8,990 nucleotides of DNA. Source: Rikenellaceae bacterium. GTDB lineage: Bacteria > Bacteroidota > Bacteroidia > Bacteroidales > UBA932. Position 1 is the stretch's first letter. Each line of letters begins with the position of its first letter. The notes under the pieces are model-generated. The model made no database searches and was not told where the DNA came from. It saw only the letters and a program-made list of their open reading frames with translations. Location: the NCBI GenBank assembly GCA_003513895.1, contig DOSU01000109.1, positions 4,636 through 13,625 of the forward strand, read 5' to 3'. Shown one piece after another: positions 1 through 6,080 of the stretch. The translations under genes were made by a program, and so were the position numbers.

Positions 1-1
1 G

Positions 2-24
2 CGGCAAGAGCGTTGCTCTTACCG
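2..24 (-). terminator. Possible terminator hairpin after the beta-barrel gene
   Basis: On the minus strand this stretch folds into a 10-bp stem (CGGUAAGAGC paired with GCUCUUGCCG, one G-U wobble) closed by a 3-base AAC loop. It begins 23 bases after the stop codon of the beta-barrel gene. The wobble pair forms only in minus-strand RNA; the plus-strand version has a C/A mismatch at that place, which favours a role in the minus-strand transcript. The U-run that would confirm a rho-independent terminator would lie beyond the window edge, so this remains a candidate. Confidence 0.4.
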
Positions 25-47
25 GCGTGCAATAAATATACCAATAA

Positions 48-1307
48 TTAAAAACCAACCACAGCTTCTATTACAAAGCCGTTGAATTTGCCACCGTTAC
101 GAAGATCGGTAGCTACGAAACCATTATAGTTCTGGCTAACATATTCTGCCTTTGCCATAATGTTTTTAGTTACAAACCAGCCACCTGTTACAGCTACTCT
201 GTTTATACTTACGTCGCCGCCAGCAAGAACGCTTGAAACCTTATTGTAACGACCTCCAATCCAAAAGTTTTCGGATTTTCCGAATCTGTAAACGAGGTCT
301 GTTGCAAACTGGCTTGCGTTACGGTCGATTTGTTCTGCTTTGGCACGACCTTTAGCTGCTTCAACTGTTGTGAACCACTCAAGACCGCCTACTTTAACAA
401 ACAAGTTACCCATTACAGCTCCAATTTTATCTGTGAATCCCGGATTAAAACGGCCGGAGAATGCGGTTGAAGTAGTAAGAGCGTTGTCCATTACACCAAA
501 ATAATGTGAACCTGTACGGTCGCCTCCATAAAGTGTATTTGAAATTGAACCGGCTGTGTAATATCCGGAACCTGTAACGCGTAAACGGATTAACTTATTA
601 AGTTGCTTGTCAAAACCAATTTTACCAAGAATAACAGGTTTACTCTTGCCATCGCTGCCGCCTGCATATACAACACCTTTTGCAATGTCACCTTTGATTT
701 TTCCATTTGTAAAACCGGCAACTGCCAGGAAACCTTTGTACTGGAAATCAATCTCGGCACCAATTTCTGTTGCAAATGCATCCATAATGTAATTTTCCAC
801 AAATGGATTGTATATAGAATTACCATTGTCCGACCTGCGGTAGTGTGCATCTCCGTAGTTAACTTCCATGTGACCAACTTTGATTGTAGTAAATTCCATT
901 ACTTTATCCATAAGTCCGCTCTTTAGGAAAGGCAGTTTGTCAAACTGAATGTATCCTCCTTTAACCCAGGCCTCGTTGTGGTGGCGAGAAGAGAGATAAA
1001 GTGTCATATTCAATGTAACACCATCTGCAAGGAATGCATCAAAGTACAGGTTTGCATTGGCAGTGTTAAAACCTGGTACGATTGCAACAATACCGGGAGT
1101 TGCAGTAGTTGTGCTGCTGTGTTTCAGTGTCTGGAAAGACTGAGTGAAACTGCCGCCAATTTTAAGCTTTAGTTTATCAAATTTAACCAGATCTTCTTTA
1201 CTGCTTTCGAACTTGTTAATTCCTCTCTGGTCATAAGAACGAACCTGAGAGAATGAAATGCTGCCGAAAAATAGAACAGCAATGAGAGTGAATAGTGTCT
1301 TTTTCAT
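48..1307 (-). CDS. Putative outer-membrane beta-barrel (porin-like) protein
   Basis: This 419-residue protein is probably an outer-membrane beta-barrel. It starts with a signal peptide (MKK, hydrophobic core to about residue 19, likely cut before Gln21 in SFSQ). The rest is alternating polar and aromatic strands rich in Gly, Tyr and Phe, with GG-containing turns and no catalytic motif. The chain ends in ...VVGF, a terminal Phe typical of barrels inserted by the BAM machinery. A notable segment at about 145-176 (GHMEVNYGDAHYRR, then NPFVENYIMD) could be a strand-loop-strand or constriction-loop region. It is the last gene of a minus-strand unit, 19 bases after the YceI-like gene and with no promoter in the gap, so it is probably co-transcribed with yceI and the Rrf2 regulator. 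The length suits a 14-18-strand porin resembling phosphate-selective OprP/OprO-type porins, but neither the family nor the substrate can be fixed from the sequence alone. Confidence 0.75.
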   Translation of the reverse strand: MKKTLFTLIAVLFFGSISFSQVRSYDQRGINKFESSKEDLVKFDKLKLKIGGSFTQSFQTLKHSSTTTATPGIVAIVPGFNTANANLYFDAFLADGVTLNMTLYLSSRHHNEAWVKGGYIQFDKLPFLKSGLMDKVMEFTTIKVGHMEVNYGDAHYRRSDNGNSIYNPFVENYIMDAFATEIGAEIDFQYKGFLAVAGFTNGKIKGDIAKGVVYAGGSDGKSKPVILGKIGFDKQLNKLIRLRVTGSGYYTAGSISNTLYGGDRTGSHYFGVMDNALTTSTAFSGRFNPGFTDKIGAVMGNLFVKVGGLEWFTTVEAAKGRAKAEQIDRNASQFATDLVYRFGKSENFWIGGRYNKVSSVLAGGDVSINRVAVTGGWFVTKNIMAKAEYVSQNYNGFVATDLRNGGKFNGFVIEAVVGF

Positions 1308-1326
1308 GTTTTGTTATTTGTTTTTG

Positions 1327-1923
1327 TTAGTTGTTTACTACTAAATTTTGGGGCAGAACGATAATGTCTAATTTTATTGTTATTGCATCCCCGGATCTGA
1401 TTGTCCCAAAAAGAGCAGTTGGAGGTTTGATTTTGAAGTCGGTCATTTTTAAAGGGACCGATCCTGTAAGCTGATATCCTCCCGCAGATGTCTTTTTGCC
1501 GGTTGATTTAAAGGTAATCTTCTTTGTTACGCCCGATACAATCAGGTTTCCGGTCAATGTTACATGAACATCGGAATTTGTTACAACAGGAGTTGCAGGT
1601 TCTGAAAGAAGGAATGTTATTACAGGAAACTTATCGGATTTAAAAGCTTCATAAGTCTTTTTGTCCATAAGTCTATCTCCGCTCTTAATAGATACTACAG
1701 GAATCTTCACCGTCAAAGATTGAATTTCGCTGGTATTGTTCATTTCGAATTCACCTGTGATTTGTTCTGTTTTTGATTCCCAATCATGAATAGTTGATGT
1801 TCCCATGATTGTAATTTTTGAACTGAATGTATTTGCTTTTGTACTTTGAGCATTTACATTGCCCGCAGTAGTTAAAATTATTCCGGCTGCCAGTAGCATG
1901 AAATATTTGATAGATAATTTCAT
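1327..1923 (-). CDS. YceI-like secreted (periplasmic) protein
   Basis: This 198-residue protein belongs to the YceI-like family, whose members form a lipocalin-like barrel that binds isoprenoid-type lipids in the periplasm. A signal peptide covers residues 1-25 (cut after VNA). Family hallmarks are GTSTIHDWE at 41-49, the FKSDKFPVITF segment near 94-104, the TGNLIVSGVTKKITF strand near 124-138, and the C-terminal MTDFKIKPPTALFGTI followed by SGDAITIKLDI. The length is normal for the family. The gene lies 12 bases downstream of the Rrf2-type regulator and 19 bases upstream of the beta-barrel gene, all on one strand, so an operon is likely. No Shine-Dalgarno sequence is visible; the region before the ATG is A/T-rich, as is common in Bacteroidota. 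The family call is firm. The ligand is unknown, and a role in envelope stress, lipid-quinone handling or delivery to the neighbouring barrel is only inference from context. Confidence 0.9.
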   Translation of the reverse strand: MKLSIKYFMLLAAGIILTTAGNVNAQSTKANTFSSKITIMGTSTIHDWESKTEQITGEFEMNNTSEIQSLTVKIPVVSIKSGDRLMDKKTYEAFKSDKFPVITFLLSEPATPVVTNSDVHVTLTGNLIVSGVTKKITFKSTGKKTSAGGYQLTGSVPLKMTDFKIKPPTALFGTIRSGDAITIKLDIIVLPQNLVVNN

Positions 1924-1935
1924 ATTAATTATAAT

Positions 1936-2340
1936 TTATTGTTTGTTGTGAATTATTTGAGCGATTGTTTTTTTGGATAATATTTCCACAAATTCCGTTC
2001 TTAGTTCATTCCAGAAATCTTTGGAACAACAGTCGCAAGACCTGTCACAAAAATCTTTGTTGTCTATGCAGTCTACCATAATTATAGACTCAAATGCCGT
2101 ATATACATCGTAAACAGTAATCTCTTCCGGTTTTCGGGTAAGTTTAAATCCGCTTCCTTTACCTTTGGCGTGTGTTAAAATCCCCTTTAGTTTAAGTGAA
2201 GAAATAATTGTGTCAAGGTATTTGAGCGAAATGTTCTGGTTTGCGGCAATGTCTTTTTGCAGTATGCCGCATGGATCAGTTGAATTTGCAATCTCTATGA
2301 CTGTTCTAAGCCCATAGCGAATCTTCGTGTTAATTTTCAT
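1936..2340 (-). CDS. Rrf2-family transcriptional regulator, probable Fe-S or thiol sensor
   Basis: This is an Rrf2-family (IscR/NsrR/CymR-like) winged-helix regulator of 134 residues. The start chosen is the ATG at 2338-2340, giving MKINTKIRYGLRTVIEIA, the standard Rrf2 beginning. A longer reading from a TTG at 2385 would add 15 atypical residues and run across the promoter. The helix-turn-helix spans about 27-52 (recognition helix ISLKYLDTIISSLKLKG), with the wing at 58-68 (AKGKGSGFKL). The sensor loop is unusually Cys-rich: C91, C98, C102, C104 and C105, followed by W110. Cluster-binding members of the family have three Cys in this region and a Trp shortly after them, so binding of an Fe-S cluster is plausible. 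A thiol or disulfide switch is the alternative. It is the first gene of a unit with the YceI-like and beta-barrel genes and probably controls that unit and itself through the dyad at 2380-2401. Confidence 0.9.
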   Translation of the reverse strand: MKINTKIRYGLRTVIEIANSTDPCGILQKDIAANQNISLKYLDTIISSLKLKGILTHAKGKGSGFKLTRKPEEITVYDVYTAFESIIMVDCIDNKDFCDRSCDCCSKDFWNELRTEFVEILSKKTIAQIIHNKQ

Positions 2341-2363
2341 AATCCATTCAATAAAATTTTGGT

Positions 2364-2371
2364 CAAAAATA
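2364..2371 (-). promoter_or_regulatory. -7 element of the rrf2-yceI-barrel promoter
   Basis: Read on the minus strand this is TATTTTTG, a full match to the Bacteroidota -7 consensus TAnnTTTG. It ends 23 bases before the regulator's ATG, giving an expected leader of roughly 15-20 bases. No good TTTG -33 element stands at the usual distance; that position lies instead inside the dyad at 2380-2401. Confidence 0.5.
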
Positions 2372-2379
2372 GTAAAAAA

Positions 2380-2401
2380 TACCAATCCTATAACATTAGT
2401 A
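2380..2401. promoter_or_regulatory. Candidate Rrf2 operator (imperfect dyad)
   Basis: TACCAAT and ATTAGTA (6 of 7 positions complementary) flank an 8-base centre CCTATAAC, giving a 22-bp dyad centred between 2390 and 2391. It covers the place where the -33 element of the rrf2 promoter should be and ends 8 bases before the -33 element of the divergent GH97 promoter. Rrf2 dimers typically bind dyads of about 22-25 bp near their own promoter. The position fits autoregulation, but no second copy in the window supports it. Confidence 0.35.
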
Positions 2402-2409
2402 GCATAAAA

Positions 2410-2440
2410 TTGTGAAATAATTGCATTTTTTATAAATTTG
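2410..2440 (+). promoter_or_regulatory. Promoter of the GH97 gene
   Basis: A -7 element TAAATTTG at 2433-2440 matches TAnnTTTG fully. A TTGT at 2410-2413 stands 19 bases upstream as the -33 element, the spacing known for Bacteroides housekeeping promoters. Transcription should start near 2445-2448. That excludes the TTG at 2438 as the GH97 start and leaves a leader of about 33 bases to the ATG at 2480. Confidence 0.6.
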
Positions 2441-2479
2441 TACCGATTCTATAAAATGCTTTTCTTAATAAACAATCAA

Positions 2480-4591
2480 ATGAAAATAAAGATTAATCCG
2501 GCAGGTGTTTTGTGTTTTTTACTATTTTTCAACCTGAATCTCAAAGCTCAGCAAATTTCCTCTCCCAATGGGAATCTTTCATTAAAGATTGATACAACGG
2601 AAAGTTCGTTAAATTATAGCCTCAACTACAAAGGGAAAAGTGTTATTTTACCCTCAAGAATGGGTGTTGAGGCAGATGTTTTTTCACTGGTCGATTTGTT
2701 AACCATTAAATCGGTTACATTCAAAGCGATTGATAATAAATGGATACCAGTATGGGGTCAGTATTCCGAAATCAGGAACAATTACAATGAAATCGCTCTT
2801 GAGTGCGTCCAGAAAAACATGAAAGGCCTAAAAATGATTGTTCGTTTTCGTCTTTATAATGACGGCCTCGGTTTCCGGTATGAATTTCCCGAACAGAAAA
2901 ACCTGAATTACTTTACTCTTAAGGAAGAAATTACAGAATTCAACTTAACAGGAAATCATCTTGCATTTTGTATGCCGGGAGATTATGATACAAACGAATT
3001 CCCATATACAACAACTCCTTTATCGGAAATTCGTAAGGCGATGGAAATTGCTGCCACCAAAAAAGGATATGAATCAAAAGCATCGGGTTTTACGGTTCAA
3101 ACACCGCTTATGCTAAAAACAGCAGAAGGTGTATACATAAATATTCATGAGGCAGCGTTGGTCAATTATGCCGGAATGCTTCTCAATGTAGACGAAACAA
3201 ATTTTAAGTTAAGCACACACCTTACACCCGATAAACTGGGTAAAAAGGGATATCTGCAGACTCCCTGCAATTCTCCCTGGCGTACAATTATAGTAAGTGA
3301 TGATGCCAGAGACATTCTGGCTTCTTCAACTATTCTAAACTTGAATGAACCTTGCGCATTTGATGAAACTTCATGGATAAAACCTGTAAAGTATATAGGA
3401 GTGTGGTGGGAGATGTTCATAGGAGCAGGAGCAACATGGTCCTATTCCAGCAACTATAAGGCAAAGCCGGGTGTCACAGATTACAACAAATTAAAGCCGA
3501 ACGGAAAACATGCGGCAAATACTCAAAATGTTAAAAAATACATTGACTTTGCCTCAAAGCATGGTTTTGATGCAGTTCTGGTTGAAGGGTGGAACGAGGG
3601 ATGGGAGGACTGGGGTTCGTATGTAAAAGACCACCACTTTAGCTTTACTACTCCATACCCGGACTTTGATGTAAAAGAACTTCAGCAGTATGCTTCCAAA
3701 AAAGGTGTTAAGGTTATGATGCACCATGAAACATCTTCAAACGCCTCCGATTATGAACGGCAACTGGACAAAGCTTTTCAGTTCATGAATGATAACGGCT
3801 ATAACTCCGTAAAAACAGGATATGTCGGTTTCGTTATTCCAAGAAGTGAATACCACTCTTCTCAATGGATGAACAACCATTATATTTATGTTGCCAAAAG
3901 AGCATCCGATTATAAAATCATGGTAAACAGCCATGAAGCAGTTCGTCCAACAGGTTTGAGCCGCACCTATCCAAACTGGATTGCTCAGGAGAGTGCCAGA
4001 GGTACCGAATTCGAAACTATGGGAGGCAACGACTGCGACCATACTACCATTTTGCCATTCACCCGACTGATGGGTGGACCAATGGACTATACTCCGGGTA
4101 TTTTTCAAACAGATATGGCATATTACAACGGAAACAAACCGGATCAAAAAGTACATACAACAATTGTAAAACAGCTTGCACTTTACGTGACCATGCAAGG
4201 TCCGCTGCAAATGGCGGCAGATTTGCCTCAGAACTACGAAAGGTTTTTGGATGCGTTTCAGTTTATAAAAGATGTAGCAGTTGACTGGGACAATAGCTGG
4301 TATCTTGAAGCCGAGCCCGGTGACTATATTACTGTAGCCAGGAAAGCAAAAGGAAAAGAAGAATGGTTTGTTGGTGGAATTACAGATGAGAATCCCAGGA
4401 TTGCAACAGTCGATTTCTCCTTTTTGCCAAAAGGTAAAGATTTCGTTGCTACAATTTATGAAGATGGAAAAAATGCACACTGGGATTCAAATCCTCAGAG
4501 CTACAACATTAGAAAAGTAAAAATAAACAGCAGAACCATACTCAAAATACAACTTGCTGCAGGCGGAGGAGCGGCAGTTAGTGTAAGATAG
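2480..4591 (+). CDS. GH97 glycoside hydrolase, inverting alpha-glucosidase (SusB) type
   Basis: This exported glycosidase of family GH97 (703 residues from the chosen ATG) probably removes alpha-linked glucose from oligosaccharides in the periplasm. The order is signal peptide 1-21 (cut after LKA), N-terminal beta-sandwich to about 290, (beta/alpha)8 barrel about 299-590 starting at KYIGVWWEM, and a C-terminal beta domain ending in the typical GGGAAVSV. From memory of Bacteroides SusB, its calcium and catalytic residues E439, E508, E526 and E532 match E417 (in MMHHETSS), E486 (in NSHEAVRPTG), E504 and E510 (in QESARGTE), with the same spacing. E173 is probably the remaining calcium ligand. 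Retaining GH97 alpha-galactosidases use an Asp nucleophile instead, so the inverting class is favoured. The ATG at 2480 is preferred because it opens a standard signal peptide and lies downstream of the expected transcription start; an ATG at 2456 is possible. No susC/susD pair is present in the window. Confidence 0.92.
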   Translation: MKIKINPAGVLCFLLFFNLNLKAQQISSPNGNLSLKIDTTESSLNYSLNYKGKSVILPSRMGVEADVFSLVDLLTIKSVTFKAIDNKWIPVWGQYSEIRNNYNEIALECVQKNMKGLKMIVRFRLYNDGLGFRYEFPEQKNLNYFTLKEEITEFNLTGNHLAFCMPGDYDTNEFPYTTTPLSEIRKAMEIAATKKGYESKASGFTVQTPLMLKTAEGVYINIHEAALVNYAGMLLNVDETNFKLSTHLTPDKLGKKGYLQTPCNSPWRTIIVSDDARDILASSTILNLNEPCAFDETSWIKPVKYIGVWWEMFIGAGATWSYSSNYKAKPGVTDYNKLKPNGKHAANTQNVKKYIDFASKHGFDAVLVEGWNEGWEDWGSYVKDHHFSFTTPYPDFDVKELQQYASKKGVKVMMHHETSSNASDYERQLDKAFQFMNDNGYNSVKTGYVGFVIPRSEYHSSQWMNNHYIYVAKRASDYKIMVNSHEAVRPTGLSRTYPNWIAQESARGTEFETMGGNDCDHTTILPFTRLMGGPMDYTPGIFQTDMAYYNGNKPDQKVHTTIVKQLALYVTMQGPLQMAADLPQNYERFLDAFQFIKDVAVDWDNSWYLEAEPGDYITVARKAKGKEEWFVGGITDENPRIATVDFSFLPKGKDFVATIYEDGKNAHWDSNPQSYNIRKVKINSRTILKIQLAAGGGAAVSVR

Positions 4592-4604
4592 CTGAACTAT
4601 AAAC

Positions 4605-4647
4605 TTTCATGTTTGTTAATGATTTATAAAAATAGAAAAACATGAAA
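4605..4647 (+). repeat. Inverted repeat enclosing the peroxidase start codon
   Basis: TTTCATGTTT (4605-4614) and AAACATGAAA (4638-4647) are perfect 10-base inverted copies separated by 23 bases. In RNA the second arm contains the start codon of the peroxidase gene (4642-4644), so the hairpin would bury it. It begins 13 bases after the GH97 stop codon. The stem is A/U-rich, hence only moderately stable, and chance is possible. Confidence 0.4.
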
Positions 4648-5202
4648 AAATTTAATTTAATATTCACAGCATTACTATCGATGTTTTTTGGACAATCAAT
4701 TTCTGCTCAGGACAACCCTGTTACTCCTCCCGTTGATTTCTACTCTCTCTCATTTAAAACACTAACAGGAGAGACATTCAAGTTTAGCCAGCTGAAGGGC
4801 AAGAAAGTTCTGATTGTAAATACAGCGTCCAAATGCGGATTTACACCACAATTTAAAGACCTTGAGGAGCTCTCACAACAATATGGCAGTAAACTGGTAG
4901 TATTAGGGTTTCCCTCAAACGATTTCATGAATCAGGACCCGGGAACCAATGCCGAAATCAAAGAGTTTTGTGAGTTAAACTATGGAGTTACATTCCAGAT
5001 GATGGACAAATCTTCTGTTAAAGGAAAAGACAAAAATGTGGTTTTCTCTTGGTTAACTGAAAAATCAAAAAACGGATGGAACGAAAAAGAGCCGGGATGG
5101 AATTTTTCAAAATACCTTATTGATGAAAACGGCAGGCTGATAGGCCATTTTGCATCCAAAGTGAAACCTTTGGGCGATGAAATTATATCTAAACTCAAGT
5201 AA
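4642..5202 (+). CDS. Exported glutathione-peroxidase-family protein (thiol peroxidase)
   Basis: This 186-residue protein has the thioredoxin fold of the glutathione peroxidase family and should reduce hydrogen or lipid peroxides using a catalytic cysteine. A signal peptide (1-22, cut after SISA) places it in the periplasm. The peroxidatic cysteine is C65 in NTASKCGFTPQF. A second cysteine, C110 in EFCELNYGVTF, is where the resolving cysteine of thioredoxin-dependent family members lies, so a 2-Cys mechanism with a periplasmic thioredoxin-like donor is likely rather than glutathione. W153 and N154 (GWNFSKYL) of the catalytic tetrad are present. The tetrad glutamine, normally in FPxNQF, is aspartate (D94 in GFPSNDF). 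It follows the GH97 gene by 50 bases on the same strand with no clear promoter between, so read-through is plausible although the functions are unrelated. The family is certain; donor and substrate are not. Confidence 0.92.
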   Translation: MKKFNLIFTALLSMFFGQSISAQDNPVTPPVDFYSLSFKTLTGETFKFSQLKGKKVLIVNTASKCGFTPQFKDLEELSQQYGSKLVVLGFPSNDFMNQDPGTNAEIKEFCELNYGVTFQMMDKSSVKGKDKNVVFSWLTEKSKNGWNEKEPGWNFSKYLIDENGRLIGHFASKVKPLGDEIISKLK

Positions 5203-5205
5203 GCT

Positions 5206-6057
5206 TTACTTTTGATTTTTGAAAGATTGGGAGAGAAATTTTTCTCCCACTTTCTCTCTGTAGCTTTTAGATACGGGGATATCTTTTTCTCCTTCGGCAT
5301 CCAGTTCAAGAAACAGACCCTCTTTATCCCTTCTCATTACAATAACGCGGCCAAAATTTACAAGAAACGACCGGTGACATCGTCCAACAGGTGTGTCGTT
5401 AAATTGATTTTCAAGATTCTTAAGAGTATTCCTAAGCAGGTATCTTTTTACTTTACCGTTAACGGTATAATGAATGATTGCATAATTATCGTCGGACTCT
5501 ATGTAGAGCAGTTCACTGTTTTGTATGGAAAGTCTCAAAACACCCTTTTCGTCCGAAAAAGTAATATTTCTGGGCAATACACTCTCTTCCACTTCGGCCT
5601 GTTCAATATCTTCCAGCCTTTTATTGCTGTCTATCCAACCAAAATAAAACCACAGGGTTATATAAGGAAGTAAAACTACAAGCGCAGTGTTGACCGTTGC
5701 AGACTTGAATGTTTCAATCACATCCCGGTTTGCATTTGAATCAAGGGATAATGTATATATAGTATAAAAAAGAGACATGAATAAAATTTCGAAAGTTACC
5801 CAGAAAAAATAGTTGACATAAGTTACATCCCTTATTTTGCTGTAGTAATACATTATAATTCGGCTGATAACAACTACAAGAACACCGGTAAGGATTACAG
5901 GGGCCGAAAACAGGAAAAATTTAAAATCGGAAACGTCATACCAGCTTGCGGAATTGAACGGCTTGTATATGTTGATAAAGATCAAAGCAAATGCAGCTGT
6001 AAACAATACAAGCTTTACAATGTTCCCTTTCTTGTTTATAAATCCCGGTATAGTCAT
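5206..6057 (-). CDS. Membrane-anchored LytTR-type transcriptional regulator
   Basis: This 283-residue protein joins four predicted transmembrane helices (about 14-32, 48-70, 82-103 and 122-140) to a cytoplasmic LytTR DNA-binding domain (about 175-272). A charged linker rich in Glu (145-160) connects the two parts. LytTR landmarks are ELLYIESDDNYAIIHY (182-197), the basic strand KVKRYLLRNTLKNLE (202-216), GRCHRSFLVN (225-234) and IPVSKSYREKV (260-270). There is no receiver domain and no histidine kinase next to it, so it is probably a one-component regulator that senses a signal in or through the membrane. The start at 6057 is the only ATG before the first helix. Its 3' end converges on the peroxidase gene with a 3-base gap. 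Upstream lie three phased repeats that are good candidates for its own binding sites and the divergent alpha/beta hydrolase gene, its likely target. The signal is unknown. Confidence 0.9.
   Translation of the reverse strand: MTIPGFINKKGNIVKLVLFTAAFALIFINIYKPFNSASWYDVSDFKFFLFSAPVILTGVLVVVISRIIMYYYSKIRDVTYVNYFFWVTFEILFMSLFYTIYTLSLDSNANRDVIETFKSATVNTALVVLLPYITLWFYFGWIDSNKRLEDIEQAEVEESVLPRNITFSDEKGVLRLSIQNSELLYIESDDNYAIIHYTVNGKVKRYLLRNTLKNLENQFNDTPVGRCHRSFLVNFGRVIVMRRDKEGLFLELDAEGEKDIPVSKSYREKVGEKFLSQSFKNQK
5229..5248 (+). terminator. Candidate terminator hairpin of the peroxidase transcript
   Basis: In plus-strand RNA, GGGAGAGA (5229-5236) pairs with UUUUCUCCC-side bases 5241-5248 to form an 8-bp stem with one G-U wobble and a 4-base loop, 26 bases after the peroxidase stop. 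It is followed by a pyrimidine stretch (ACUUUCUCUCU), a weak U-run. The minus-strand version has an A/C mismatch, so the structure favours the peroxidase direction although it lies inside the 3' end of the LytTR coding sequence. Confidence 0.4.
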
Positions 6058-6064
6058 AGCAGCG

Positions 6065-6072
6065 CAAATATA
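6065..6072 (-). promoter_or_regulatory. -7 element of the LytTR gene, very close to its ATG
   Basis: On the minus strand this reads TATATTTG, a full match to TAnnTTTG. It ends only 7 bases before the ATG of the LytTR gene, so transcription from it would start within a few bases of the start codon and give an almost leaderless mRNA. No TTTG -33 element is present at the expected place (about 6091-6095), which instead holds the CTCATATGAG palindrome. The next in-frame ATG is at codon 69, so the start cannot simply be moved downstream. Confidence 0.4.
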
Positions 6073-6080
6073 ACTATTTT

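Noticed and set aside
2341..2385. 15-residue N-terminal extension of the Rrf2 protein from a TTG at 2385
   Set aside because: Rrf2 proteins begin MKIxTKxRYGLR, which matches the ATG at 2340; the extension would run through the promoter.
2438..2479. TTG at 2438 (and ATG at 2456) as start of the GH97 gene
   Set aside because: The TTG lies inside the -7 promoter element, and the added residues spoil a clean signal peptide. The ATG at 2480 opens a standard one. The ATG at 2456 cannot be wholly excluded.
3737..4480. 247-codon minus-strand open frame opposite GH97
   Set aside because: It lies fully inside the GH97 catalytic region, whose motifs are intact, and its translation resembles no protein family and is rich in Cys, Ile and Phe as expected of an antisense shadow.
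5212..5673. 153-codon plus-strand open frame opposite the LytTR gene
   Set aside because: It is antisense to the conserved LytTR domain, has no recognisable domain and no promoter or ribosome-binding site.
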